NCBI GenBank assembly: GCA_900770665.1
Contig: CAAGKZ010000098.1
Span: forward strand, 1 to 18,060
Source of the DNA: Bacteroidaceae bacterium
GTDB lineage: Bacteria > Bacteroidota > Bacteroidia > Bacteroidales > Bacteroidaceae
Direction of reading: 5' to 3'
Length of the DNA stretch: 18,060 nucleotides
Below are positions 1 through 7,214 of the stretch, piece after piece. The position numbers and the translations under genes are program-made. Position 1 is the stretch's first letter. The number at the start of each line of letters is the position of its first letter. The notes below the pieces were generated by a model. It worked only from the letters and a program-made list of their open reading frames with translations, did not search any database and was not told where the DNA came from.

Positions 1-40
1 AACCGCAAATTTTTAGAACAAATATTTCACAGAACATACA

Positions 41-74
41 AAAAAAGTGAAGAAAGCCTGTAACTTTCTTCACT
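41..74 (-). terminator. Rho-independent terminator of tRNA-Lys
   Basis: A perfect 11-bp inverted repeat pairs 46-56 with 64-74 around a 7-nt loop. Read on the minus strand it is followed at once by a run of T (complement of 41-45, continuing into the A-rich stretch to its left). It begins 5 nt past the tRNA 3' end, so it should terminate the tRNA transcript. Confidence 0.85.
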
Positions 75-78
75 CCTG

Positions 79-151
79 TACGCCGTCAGGGACTCGAACC
101 CTGGACCCATTGATTAAGAGTCAATTGCTCTACCAACTGAGCTAACAGCGC
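79..151 (-). tRNA. trnK: tRNA-Lys, anticodon CTT
   Basis: The minus strand gives a complete 73-nt cloverleaf. The 7-bp acceptor stem is closed by a G1-U72 wobble pair. The D arm is GCTC...GAGC, the anticodon stem ATTGA/TCAAT encloses the loop CTCTTAA, and the T arm is CAGGG-TTCGAGT-CCCTG, with discriminator A. The anticodon CTT reads the lysine codon AAG. The genome does not encode the 3' CCA (the next bases are CAG), so CCA must be added after transcription, which is common in Bacteroidota. It is a single-gene unit with its own promoter and terminator. Confidence 0.96.
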
Positions 152-168
152 ATTTCCTTAACGCGTTG

Positions 169-176
169 CAAATATA
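169..176 (-). promoter_or_regulatory. -7 promoter box for tRNA-Lys
   Basis: The minus strand reads TATATTTG, an exact match to the Bacteroidota -7 consensus TAnnTTTG. It lies 17 nt upstream of the tRNA 5' end, which leaves a leader of about 10 nt. No clear TTTG -33 box is visible. The rest of 177-287 is AT-rich and shows nothing else I can support. Confidence 0.55.
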
Positions 177-287
177 CAACATTTATTTTAAACTGCGAAT
201 TTTTCAGCACTTTTTTCGCTATTTTTTTTTGCAACTTTTTTCTTAGCAATGCAAATTACAATCTATTGACGTATCTGCGCACAACTT

Positions 288-701
288 TTACCAAAACCAA
301 CCTTTTTTCTTTTTGGTTGACTTACCGGCATCTGCCTGCTCTTTGTAGATATCACGCCACTCTTTATTTTCGGTAATCATCTTATATATCACACCCCAAT
401 CAGGCAATCCACCGAGGTTACAGTCATCAATAAACACATCTGCGTTTATCTTGCCATAACTGCCATCATCTAAAATTTCCTCAGGAAAATTTTTGTTTAC
501 TGCATAGAACTCAACACCACGTGCCCTGCACCACTCCACAGCCTCTTCAAGGAGTTTGCCGCGACGCACTGTCCACAATATAAGGCGGTGTCTTTGGTCG
601 GCAAGCATACGGAGTGTAGATATAGCAAACGGACGTTCTTCACCAATACTCGGGTATTTATGTTCAACGATTGTACCATCGAAATCTACAGCAATAATCA
701 T
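288..701 (-). CDS. Small HAD-superfamily hydrolase (phosphatase-like)
   Basis: This is a 137-residue protein with HAD motifs. Motif I is DFDGT at residues 6-10, with D6 the expected nucleophile and D8 the general acid. A motif II threonine sits in ILWTVR (T44). The likely motif III lysine is K84, followed by the acidic motif IV FIDD at 90-93. The small size implies a minimal Rossmann core with little or no cap. The tail is unusual, a lysine run followed by GWFW. The reading frame stays open to 824, but I start at 701 because the upstream segment is low-complexity and AT-rich, overlaps the candidate promoter, and motif I normally sits at the extreme N terminus. The substrate is unknown; a nucleotide or sugar phosphate is a guess from the family. 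It is monocistronic, between two terminators. Confidence 0.85.
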   Translation of the reverse strand: MIIAVDFDGTIVEHKYPSIGEERPFAISTLRMLADQRHRLILWTVRRGKLLEEAVEWCRARGVEFYAVNKNFPEEILDDGSYGKINADVFIDDCNLGGLPDWGVIYKMITENKEWRDIYKEQADAGKSTKKKKGWFW

Positions 702-769
702 GATAGTTCGGTTTATTGATTTAACATTTGCTAATATAGTAATTTTTATAGTAATACAAATATTTTGTA

Positions 770-777
770 CAAAAATA
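770..777 (-). promoter_or_regulatory. Possible -7 box for the HAD hydrolase gene
   Basis: The minus strand reads TATTTTTG, matching TAnnTTTG, 68 nt upstream of the chosen ATG at 701. It lies between the ATPase operon terminator and the hydrolase gene, where a promoter is needed. No -33 box is recognisable and the region is AT-rich, so a chance match is possible. Confidence 0.35.
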
Positions 778-820
778 AATGAGATAAAAGCGATATTCAG
801 AACTGTCATCACCGTTAGAA

Positions 821-855
821 ACAAAAAAAAATGGCGAGAACCGCGGTTCTCGCCA
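821..855 (-). terminator. Strong terminator at the end of the V-ATPase operon
   Basis: Positions 832-855 form a perfect 24-nt palindrome (12-bp arms, TGGCGAGAACCG and its complement), which would fold with a small apical loop. On the minus strand nine T follow (complement of 823-831). It sits 51 nt beyond the atpK stop and is the best-formed intrinsic terminator in the window. Confidence 0.9.
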
Positions 856-906
856 ATTCAATAAATTCAAGCACTGCGAGCAAAAGCCCTGCAGGTTATT
901 GTCCTA

Positions 907-1326
907 TTACACCAAGAATGTTGCAACAAGTGCAAGGATGGCATAGAACTCAGGAAGCGCAGCGTAGATCATGGTGTTTGTCTGCACATCGTGACCTTGT
1001 GCCATACCAACGATACCGTTTGCACAAACCTGACCCTGACGGATTGCAGAGTAAAGACATACGATACCAACGCCAAGGCCAACGCCGAACCACAACATAC
1101 CGGTCTCAGGTGTTACGCTACCAAAGTGGAGCAAGAATGCCAAAAAGCCGTAAAGACCCTGTGTAGCAGGGAGGGCTGACAAAATCATGTAGCCTGAAGA
1201 TTTTGAAGAGTCTTTCTTCAACGCACCTACAGCTGCATTACCTGCAATTGTTGTACCGATACTACTACCAATACCTGCGAGTCCCAACATGAGACCCATT
1301 CCCAAATAACCTAATAAAAGTTCCAT
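907..1326 (-). CDS. atpK: V-type ATPase subunit K, rotor-ring proteolipid
   Basis: This is a 139-residue, very hydrophobic protein built from two helical hairpins (four membrane segments), the duplicated c subunit of the membrane rotor. The ion-carrying carboxylate is E126 in helix 4 (ALPEFYAILA). The equivalent place in hairpin 1 reads LPATQG with no acid, so each subunit carries one ion, as in other V-type rings. L52, T55, Q56, Q97 and E126 align with the five Na+ ligands reported for Enterococcus hirae NtpK (L61, T64, Q65, Q110, E139), so Na+ rather than H+ coupling is likely. It is slightly shorter than NtpK (about 156). It is the last gene of the operon, after a 135-nt gap with a hairpin-forming repeat, and is followed by a strong terminator. 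Confidence 0.95.
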   Translation of the reverse strand: MELLLGYLGMGLMLGLAGIGSSIGTTIAGNAAVGALKKDSSKSSGYMILSALPATQGLYGFLAFLLHFGSVTPETGMLWFGVGLGVGIVCLYSAIRQGQVCANGIVGMAQGHDVQTNTMIYAALPEFYAILALVATFLV

Positions 1327-1379
1327 AATGTTTAGTTTTTAATATTTATAATTTTTTATTTCTACTTGTTAAGCACATA

Positions 1380-1420
1380 CTCCCTCCCCCTTCGGGGATT
1401 CCCTCTATAAACAGAGGGAG
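1380..1420. repeat. GC-rich nested inverted repeat between atpI and atpK
   Basis: CTCCCTC at 1380-1386 is the reverse complement of GAGGGAG at 1414-1420. Inside lie a CCCC-TTC-GGGG hairpin (about 1387-1397) and a second local hairpin TCCCTCT/AGAGGGA. The 5' arm of either orientation can pair with two partners, so two mutually exclusive folds exist. It stands out from the AT-rich gap and resembles a small mobile palindromic repeat. In the operon mRNA it lies between the I and K cistrons, where it could stabilise the K message, terminate partially, or do nothing. Confidence 0.65.
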
Positions 1421-1461
1421 AATTTTTCGTCTTTAACAAAACAAGAAGGAGTAAATGATTT

Positions 1462-3306
1462 TTATTCGTTCTTGAATGGTTTGTACTCCTCGCCCTTGCC
1501 TTCGTAGCCTGCATTCTTGAAATACTCAACGAATGTAAGACGCAACGGGTGTACAAAGGCACTGAGACATGACATTGCAATATTCAGGATGTGTCCTATT
1601 ACAATTATCAGTGCAAAACCTACCCAACCGAGCACGACACCGACACCTTCGCGACCCTCGACAACCATCATTGCAAGCTCATTGAAGGTTGAACCAAGCA
1701 TACCGCCGGCAAGACCAAGAGCAAAAAGACGGATGTACGAAAGGATATCACCAAGCAAACCCGATGCCATATTGTAGGTATCCCACAGGCCGGCACCGAT
1801 GTTCACCAGTATGTTGCGACGGAGATTGTTGAGAATGTAGATACCTACAGCTCCCAAGCCTCCAACTGCAATGAATACCCACTTTGACACATCGGCCGGT
1901 ATTACGCTAAGGAAGGTAAGCGTACCCACAATGACACTGCCCACGACTACAAGCCACCAACCCCATGCGCTGAGCGACTCCTTGAAGCCGTAGAACACAG
2001 TACTGTTTATAGCCTTAACAGTCATCGCTATTGAGATGTGTACGATACCTATACCCAAAGCAAGAATCATCTGCTTGTCGTACGTAGAACCCATGAGCTC
2101 CACATCGCCGGCAATAATGAAATCGCGTATATTCTGCGGTATACCGGTGAATTCCAACAGACTCATTCCAAAGAATGTTCCAAGCAGAGCACCCATAACA
2201 GTGGTAAATATACCAAGAGTGATTACCAGGTTCATCATTCCGCGCATATTCTTGCTCATCTTCTTTTTCAAGATGAAACCGAAAAGAATCATGAGCAGAC
2301 CATAACCGGCATCACCCATACAGAATGCAAAGAACAGAGAGAAGAACGGAGCCACAATTGGCGTGGGGTCAAAGTCTGTTCCGCTTGGCATACCGTACAT
2401 TTTGGTAAGCACCTCATACATACGGGTAAAGGCGTTGTTCTTGAGTTTCACCGGCACCTTGTCACCACGGCGTGCATCGCGCAGCTCGTAGAAAGCACCG
2501 CTGTTATCGAGCATTTCCTTGAGTGGATCCACAGAATCTACAGGCACCCAACCTTCAAGCATTATAAGTTTGTCGCCCGACACTTTCTCGCCACCAAGCA
2601 TAACCTTCGTAAACTCAATGTCGCGCTTCTGAGCCTCTTGAGCAGCCTTAATTGTGTTCAGGGCGCTTTGCGCAAGCAGTGCTAGTTCATTCTCAAATTC
2701 CGCGATACGTGCATTTACCTCTGCAAGTTCATTCTCCAGCGCAGCAAGTGAAGTTGTCGGCAACTTTGCAGGCTCGGCATCGATGTCTATTGCAGTTCCC
2801 TGTAGAGTGATTGTCACAAAGTATATGCGCGACTGTTTTTCGGCAACAGGAATTGCATTGAACTCACTCTCCCATTCACTCATGTAGCTCTTGGCCGATG
2901 TCACGAAGAACTTGAGTTCGTAACCGGCATACTGCAACTTCTCTACATTCGAGTAATCGAAATTGCCCCATGGCTCAAGAGTTGCTATATCCTTGTCAAG
3001 AACCTGCTGCAGTGTCTTGTTCTGCTCAATGTCGGCAACAAGAGTATCCACCTTGTCCATTATTGCAACAGCGTCAGCAGGATTGCCTGCAGGCTCAAGA
3101 GTTTCGGGAGTACAGGCCTCAAGACGTTTGATTATGCGAGCATAACGGGCTGCAACAGCCATCTTCTGTTCCATCTCGGGATTCTCGATGCTACCGCTCT
3201 CGCGTTCCTTGATGTGGACAACTCCCACCTCGCGCAATTTCTCAAGAAAGTCGGCATACTCCTTGTGATAGACAAGCAGTGCAAGTTTTTTCATTTTCGT
3301 AATCAT
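1462..3306 (-). CDS. atpI: V-type ATPase subunit I (a-subunit, stator channel)
   Basis: This is a 614-residue protein. Residues 1 to about 315 are the cytoplasmic arm, with coiled-coil stretches near 50-110 and 185-235 and the conserved EGWVP at 251-255. From about 316 the membrane domain starts (APFFSLFFAFCMGDAGYG, then seven or so hydrophobic segments). The two family arginines are R526 in SYIRLFALGLA and R589 in HPLRLTFVEYF, matching the motifs around R573 and R629 of E. hirae NtpI, which contact the rotor glutamate. The protein forms the ion half-channels and anchors the peripheral stalks. The start is set by an ATGA overlap with the atpD stop (3303-3306), indicating translational coupling; the next Met, residue 5, is a less likely start. 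Length is normal for the family. Confidence 0.95.
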   Translation of the reverse strand: MITKMKKLALLVYHKEYADFLEKLREVGVVHIKERESGSIENPEMEQKMAVAARYARIIKRLEACTPETLEPAGNPADAVAIMDKVDTLVADIEQNKTLQQVLDKDIATLEPWGNFDYSNVEKLQYAGYELKFFVTSAKSYMSEWESEFNAIPVAEKQSRIYFVTITLQGTAIDIDAEPAKLPTTSLAALENELAEVNARIAEFENELALLAQSALNTIKAAQEAQKRDIEFTKVMLGGEKVSGDKLIMLEGWVPVDSVDPLKEMLDNSGAFYELRDARRGDKVPVKLKNNAFTRMYEVLTKMYGMPSGTDFDPTPIVAPFFSLFFAFCMGDAGYGLLMILFGFILKKKMSKNMRGMMNLVITLGIFTTVMGALLGTFFGMSLLEFTGIPQNIRDFIIAGDVELMGSTYDKQMILALGIGIVHISIAMTVKAINSTVFYGFKESLSAWGWWLVVVGSVIVGTLTFLSVIPADVSKWVFIAVGGLGAVGIYILNNLRRNILVNIGAGLWDTYNMASGLLGDILSYIRLFALGLAGGMLGSTFNELAMMVVEGREGVGVVLGWVGFALIIVIGHILNIAMSCLSAFVHPLRLTFVEYFKNAGYEGKGEEYKPFKNE

Positions 3307-3905
3307 GCTGTCACCTCCTCTCTTTGCTCCAACAAGGACTTCAAAATCTTCTGAGAAGACTTTGACAGGTTCTCCTCGTCTTCCATAAATCGTTTAATCT
3401 TTCTGATTGCATCCTGGTAGCCCGGAATCTGTACCTTCTCAAAAAGGTTCACCTTTTGGGTGGTCTTCTTTCGTGCATGCTCAAGCAATACCAGTTTGCG
3501 GTTGAGCAATTCACGGCGTATTGCCGTCATTGCCATCTCCTTGAGCAGCTCAATGCCGTCGGCAAACCATTTTGGTGAGTTGAAGAGGCTGTAGCGTCCG
3601 ATGACAAAGCTGGCGTTCTCCAACACCGGCACCTTGACACCAGCCACCTTCTGCTGCCGAATCAACAGCTCGCCTGTGCGTACAAGCGAGGGGTCGAACT
3701 CGTTCCACAGCGCAAAGAGCGCGCGGTACTGCTCGAGCTGGGCAGCATATTCCTCGTCGTGCAGTTCCATCTCGGCCTTGCACTTCTTCACCTCGATGCG
3801 CAGTGCGCTCTCCTTACTCTTGATGATGGGGAGAGTCCTTACACGCATCTTCAGTTGCTTCTCGAGTTGCTGAAGTGATGTTTTATTATATTGAAATGCT
3901 ATCAT
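3303..3905 (-). CDS. atpD: V-type ATPase subunit D, central rotor shaft
   Basis: This 200-residue, highly charged protein has predicted long helices at both ends (about 1-65 and 115-195) and little hydrophobic core. That is the antiparallel coiled-coil shaft of subunit D, which turns inside the A3B3 head and links it to the membrane rotor. The N-terminal pattern (NKTSLQQLEKQLK) fits the family, and length is usual (about 200-215). It overlaps atpI by 4 nt. It is separated from atpB by 121 nt holding a palindromic repeat. The usual partner F is not encoded next to it. The start is the only Met near the expected N terminus. Confidence 0.92.
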   Translation of the reverse strand: MIAFQYNKTSLQQLEKQLKMRVRTLPIIKSKESALRIEVKKCKAEMELHDEEYAAQLEQYRALFALWNEFDPSLVRTGELLIRQQKVAGVKVPVLENASFVIGRYSLFNSPKWFADGIELLKEMAMTAIRRELLNRKLVLLEHARKKTTQKVNLFEKVQIPGYQDAIRKIKRFMEDEENLSKSSQKILKSLLEQREEVTA

Positions 3906-3942
3906 TTCCTAAATTCTCAATTTTTGTAACAATACAGCCCTT

Positions 3943-4006
3943 TGTCATACTGAGTGAAACGAAGTATCTTCGTCATTAAGATTCTTCACATACGTTCAGA
4001 ATGACA
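3943..4006. repeat. Palindromic intergenic repeat, copy 1 (between atpB and atpD)
   Basis: This 64-nt imperfect palindrome has ends TGTCATACTGA and TCAGAATGACA that pair with one mismatch. An inner stem (GAAGTATCTT with AAGATTCTTC) also has one mismatch. It is homologous, in the opposite orientation, to 7153-7214. It is non-coding and fills most of the B-D gap. The motif type, ending in TGTCATTCTGA, resembles short interspersed palindromic (REP/MITE-like) repeats common between bacterial genes. Transcribed either way it would form a hairpin in the operon mRNA. Confidence 0.85.
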
Positions 4007-4026
4007 TAAACGATTATACCATTATC

Positions 4027-5346
4027 TTATTTTTTCCAATATGTGTCGACAAATTCCTGACGGATATTAACCTCCTCGGGCTTGAAGTAACGTGAGAAGA
4101 GTCCCCATGTAACATCGAGCATCTCGGTTGTGTTAAGGTTCACGTCGATAGCCAAAAGTTTGTCCGAGTACTCCTTGGCAAACGAGAGTGTACGCTTGTC
4201 GTAGTCGGTGAGGTCGAAACCGTTCTCCATCTTTGTCTTTGCATTTGCAGCATCGGCATAGAGACGCACGGCGGCATTCATCACCTGTGGGTGATCCTTA
4301 CGTGTCTTTTTGCCGGCAACAAGCTGCTTCAAACGCGAGAGTGAGCGGAATGGGTCAACCACAACCTTACCGATGTCGCTGTCTCGGCGCAGGAACAACT
4401 GACCCTCGGTGATGTAACCTGTGTTATCGGGCACAGCGTGTGTGATGTCGCCACCCGAAAGGGTTGTCACCGCAATGATGGTGATTGAACCACCGGCGGG
4501 GAACTGCACAGCCTTCTCGTAAATCTTTGCAAGGTCCGAATAAAGCGAACCGGGCATTGAGTCTTTTGAAGGAATCTGGTCCATACGGTTAGACACGATT
4601 GAGAGCGCATCGGCATACATTGTCATGTCGGTGAGGAGTACAAGCACCTTCTGATTCTTTTCAACAGCGAAGTACTCGGCTGCTGTCAATGCCATATCAG
4701 GGATAAGCAGACGCTCAACGGCAGGGTCCTCGGTTGTATTCATGAACGAGATGATGCGGTCAAGAGCACCTGCGTTTGTAAAGAGGTTCTTGAAGTAGAG
4801 GTAGTCGTCGTTTGTCATACCCATACCGCCAAGGATAATCTTGTCGGTCTCGGCACGCATCGCCACGTTTGCCATCACCTGGTTGTATGGCTGGTCGGGG
4901 TCGGCAAAGAACGGAATCTTCTGACCTGTCACAAGAGTGTTGTTGAGGTCGATACCCGCAATACCTGTTGCAATGAGCTCCGATGGCTGCTTGCGGCGCA
5001 CGGGGTTCACCGATGGACCGCCAATCTCAACCTCCTTACCCTCAACGGCCGGACCGCCATCGATTGGGTCGCCGTATGCATTGAAGAAACGGCCGGTTAG
5101 TTCGTCGCTCACCTTGAGCGAAGGAGCTTTGCCCAAGAAAACCACCTCGGCGTCGGTTGGGATACCGCCGGTACCCTCGAACACCTGGAGTGTTACCTCA
5201 TCGCCCATAATCTTAACGACCTGAGCCAACTTGCCGTTAACAGTGGCAAGTTCGTCATAACCTACACCTGTTGCATTGAGTGAACAGGTAGCCTTGGTTA
5301 TGGAGTTGATTTTTGTATATATCTTTTTGAATGCTTCTGTAGCCAT
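4027..5346 (-). CDS. atpB: V-type ATPase subunit B, non-catalytic head subunit
   Basis: At 439 residues this is the regulatory (non-catalytic) nucleotide-binding subunit, alternating with A in the A3B3 head. The P-loop position reads TGQKIPFFAD (about 140-149) instead of a Walker A, as expected for B. SLSRL at 335-339 carries the arginine (R338) that acts as the trans arginine finger in family members. The N-terminal beta-barrel covers about 1-75 and the C-terminal helical domain about 345-439. Length is slightly below the usual 455-470. It starts 18 nt after the atpA stop and is probably translated in tandem with it. No start ambiguity is evident: the MATEAF N terminus leads straight into the barrel. 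Confidence 0.96.
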   Translation of the reverse strand: MATEAFKKIYTKINSITKATCSLNATGVGYDELATVNGKLAQVVKIMGDEVTLQVFEGTGGIPTDAEVVFLGKAPSLKVSDELTGRFFNAYGDPIDGGPAVEGKEVEIGGPSVNPVRRKQPSELIATGIAGIDLNNTLVTGQKIPFFADPDQPYNQVMANVAMRAETDKIILGGMGMTNDDYLYFKNLFTNAGALDRIISFMNTTEDPAVERLLIPDMALTAAEYFAVEKNQKVLVLLTDMTMYADALSIVSNRMDQIPSKDSMPGSLYSDLAKIYEKAVQFPAGGSITIIAVTTLSGGDITHAVPDNTGYITEGQLFLRRDSDIGKVVVDPFRSLSRLKQLVAGKKTRKDHPQVMNAAVRLYADAANAKTKMENGFDLTDYDKRTLSFAKEYSDKLLAIDVNLNTTEMLDVTWGLFSRYFKPEEVNIRQEFVDTYWKK

Positions 5347-5364
5347 AGTTCTAAGTGTTAATGG

Positions 5365-7119
5365 TTAAGCCTGCTTTGTCTCAAGGTGCTTCATCAGTTC
5401 GGCGTAATATGCACTGTACTTCTCGCTCTTGAACACTGAATAGTTCATCTGCTTGCAGATGTTGATTGCCTTCTTGAAGAAGTCGGTCACCTGCTGGAAG
5501 TTATCGAACTCATACTCGTCGCGGCAGATGTCGGTAACAAGTTTCAAGAGCTCCTGCTGACGCTCGAGCGGAGTCACGGCATCAACCTCATCGAATGCAT
5601 CCTGCTGCAGGATGACGAAGTCTATGAGCTCCGACTTCCAGAATGTAACGTGGTAGTCAACGGGTACACCGTCGTCACCAAGGATATTTATCTGCTCGGC
5701 AATCTCCTTACCGCGCTGCAGGCGTGTCTTTGCCTCGTTCACCATTGAAAGCCAAGAGTCGCCTACAAGGCCTGAGATATAGCTCTCGAACTCAGGGTAT
5801 TCAATATATTTTGAATATGAGTCGATAGGGTTGACAGCGGGATAACGCTTCTTGTCGGCACGGTCCTGCTCAAGCGCATAGAAACAGCGTGCCACCTTCT
5901 TTGTATTCTCGGTCACCGGCTCCTTGAGGTTACCACCGGCAGGTGATACGGTACCGATGAAGGTAATTGAACCAGCCTCGCCATTGTTGAGGTATACATA
6001 ACCTGCGCGGCTGTAGAAGTTGGCAATAATTGATGAGATATCCATAGGGAACGCATCGGGGCCGGGAAGCTCCTCCATACGGTTCGACATCTCACGAAGC
6101 GCCTGTGCCCAACGTGATGTAGAGTCAGCCATCAACAGAACGCGCAGACCCATAGCACGATAGTACTCGGCAATTGTCATTGCGGTGTATACCGAAGCCT
6201 CACGGGCTGCAACAGGCATGTTCGATGTATTGGCGATGATGATTGTACGCTCCATGAGCTTGCGGCCTGTGTGGGGGTCAATGAGCTCGGGGAACTCGGT
6301 GAAGATTTCCACAACCTCGTTGGCACGTTCACCGCAAGCAGCGATGATAACGATGTCGGCCTCGGCCTGCTTTGAAATGGCGTGCTGGAGCACGGTTTTT
6401 CCTGTACCGAAAGGACCGGGGATGAAGCCCGTACCACCCTCCACTATCGGGTTGAGGGTATCTATTGTACGTACGCCTGTCTCAAGCAACTTGAATGGAC
6501 GTGGTTTCTCCTTATAGTCGCTCATGGCAACACGCACAGGCCATTTCTGAATCATGTTGAGCGTTTTCTCCTCGCCATCGGCATTCGCAATGACAGCGAT
6601 TGTATCTGTAATCTTGTAGTCGCCCTCGGCAGCAATTGACTTAACTGTCCACTTGCCATCGATGCCGAAAGGTGCCATAATCTTGAGGTTTTGGTGGTTC
6701 TCCTCAACCTTACCGAGCCAAGCTGCTGCCTCAACAACGTCGCCGACCTTAACAATTGGCTCGAAGTGCCAAATTTTATCCTCGTCGAGAGGGTTTGTGT
6801 AGTCACCACGCTTGAGGAACACGCCCTCCATCTTGTCGAGATCGTTCTGCAAACCGTCATAGTTCTTTGACAACATACCCGGCGCGAGTGATACCTCGAG
6901 CATGTGCCCGGTAAACTCCGCCTCCTCACCAATTTTCAAACGGCGTGTGCTCTCGAAAACCTGAACATACACCTTGGCGCCATTAACCTTTATGACCTCT
7001 GCCATAAGGCTGTCGCCACCGGTCTTGATGTAGCAAATCTCGTTCTGCGCCACAGGGCCGTCAACAGCCAAGAGCACCATGTTTGCTATAACGCCGGTTA
7101 CTTTTCCTTTTGTAGCCAT
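5365..7119 (-). CDS. atpA: V-type ATPase subunit A, catalytic head subunit
   Basis: This 584-residue catalytic subunit carries a Walker A GPFGTGKT at 235-242, the catalytic GER glutamate (E264) and a Walker B-like VLLMADST at 327-334. The N-terminal barrel covers about 1-70. The non-homologous insertion characteristic of V/A-type A subunits covers about 110-190 and includes MAPFGIDGKW, and a helical C-terminal domain follows. It hydrolyses or makes ATP at the A/B interfaces. The order A then B with an 18-nt gap ensures equal supply of the head subunits. The gap before it (7120-7214) holds repeat copy 2. Length is normal (about 580-600). Confidence 0.97.
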   Translation of the reverse strand: MATKGKVTGVIANMVLLAVDGPVAQNEICYIKTGGDSLMAEVIKVNGAKVYVQVFESTRRLKIGEEAEFTGHMLEVSLAPGMLSKNYDGLQNDLDKMEGVFLKRGDYTNPLDEDKIWHFEPIVKVGDVVEAAAWLGKVEENHQNLKIMAPFGIDGKWTVKSIAAEGDYKITDTIAVIANADGEEKTLNMIQKWPVRVAMSDYKEKPRPFKLLETGVRTIDTLNPIVEGGTGFIPGPFGTGKTVLQHAISKQAEADIVIIAACGERANEVVEIFTEFPELIDPHTGRKLMERTIIIANTSNMPVAAREASVYTAMTIAEYYRAMGLRVLLMADSTSRWAQALREMSNRMEELPGPDAFPMDISSIIANFYSRAGYVYLNNGEAGSITFIGTVSPAGGNLKEPVTENTKKVARCFYALEQDRADKKRYPAVNPIDSYSKYIEYPEFESYISGLVGDSWLSMVNEAKTRLQRGKEIAEQINILGDDGVPVDYHVTFWKSELIDFVILQQDAFDEVDAVTPLERQQELLKLVTDICRDEYEFDNFQQVTDFFKKAINICKQMNYSVFKSEKYSAYYAELMKHLETKQA

Positions 7120-7152
7120 ATCTATATTTAGTTTATTATCTTATATTCCTAT

Positions 7153-7214
7153 TGTCATTCTGAACGTAGGTGAAGAATCTTATTTGTAGATACTTCGCGT
7201 TGCTCAGTATGACA
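7153..7214. repeat. Palindromic intergenic repeat, copy 2 (before atpA)
   Basis: This 62-nt relative of 3943-4006 lies in the opposite orientation. The two copies share the ends TGTCATTCTGAACGTA and CAGTATGACA and the inner GTGAAGAATCTTA, and diverge in the centre and in one flank. It begins directly after the stop codon (7215-7217) of the upstream gene on the operon strand, with no spare base. This suggests that insertion tolerated right at the gene end was kept. It ends 33 nt before the atpA start. Confidence 0.85.

Noticed and set aside
702..824. N-terminal extension of the HAD hydrolase to 824
   Set aside because: The 41 extra residues are AT-derived low complexity, would cover the candidate promoter and run into the terminator region, and push the catalytic DxD far from the N terminus.
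831..1166. Plus-strand open frame opposite atpK
   Set aside because: It is antisense to a clear proteolipid gene and starts inside the terminator palindrome; the residue composition is not protein-like.
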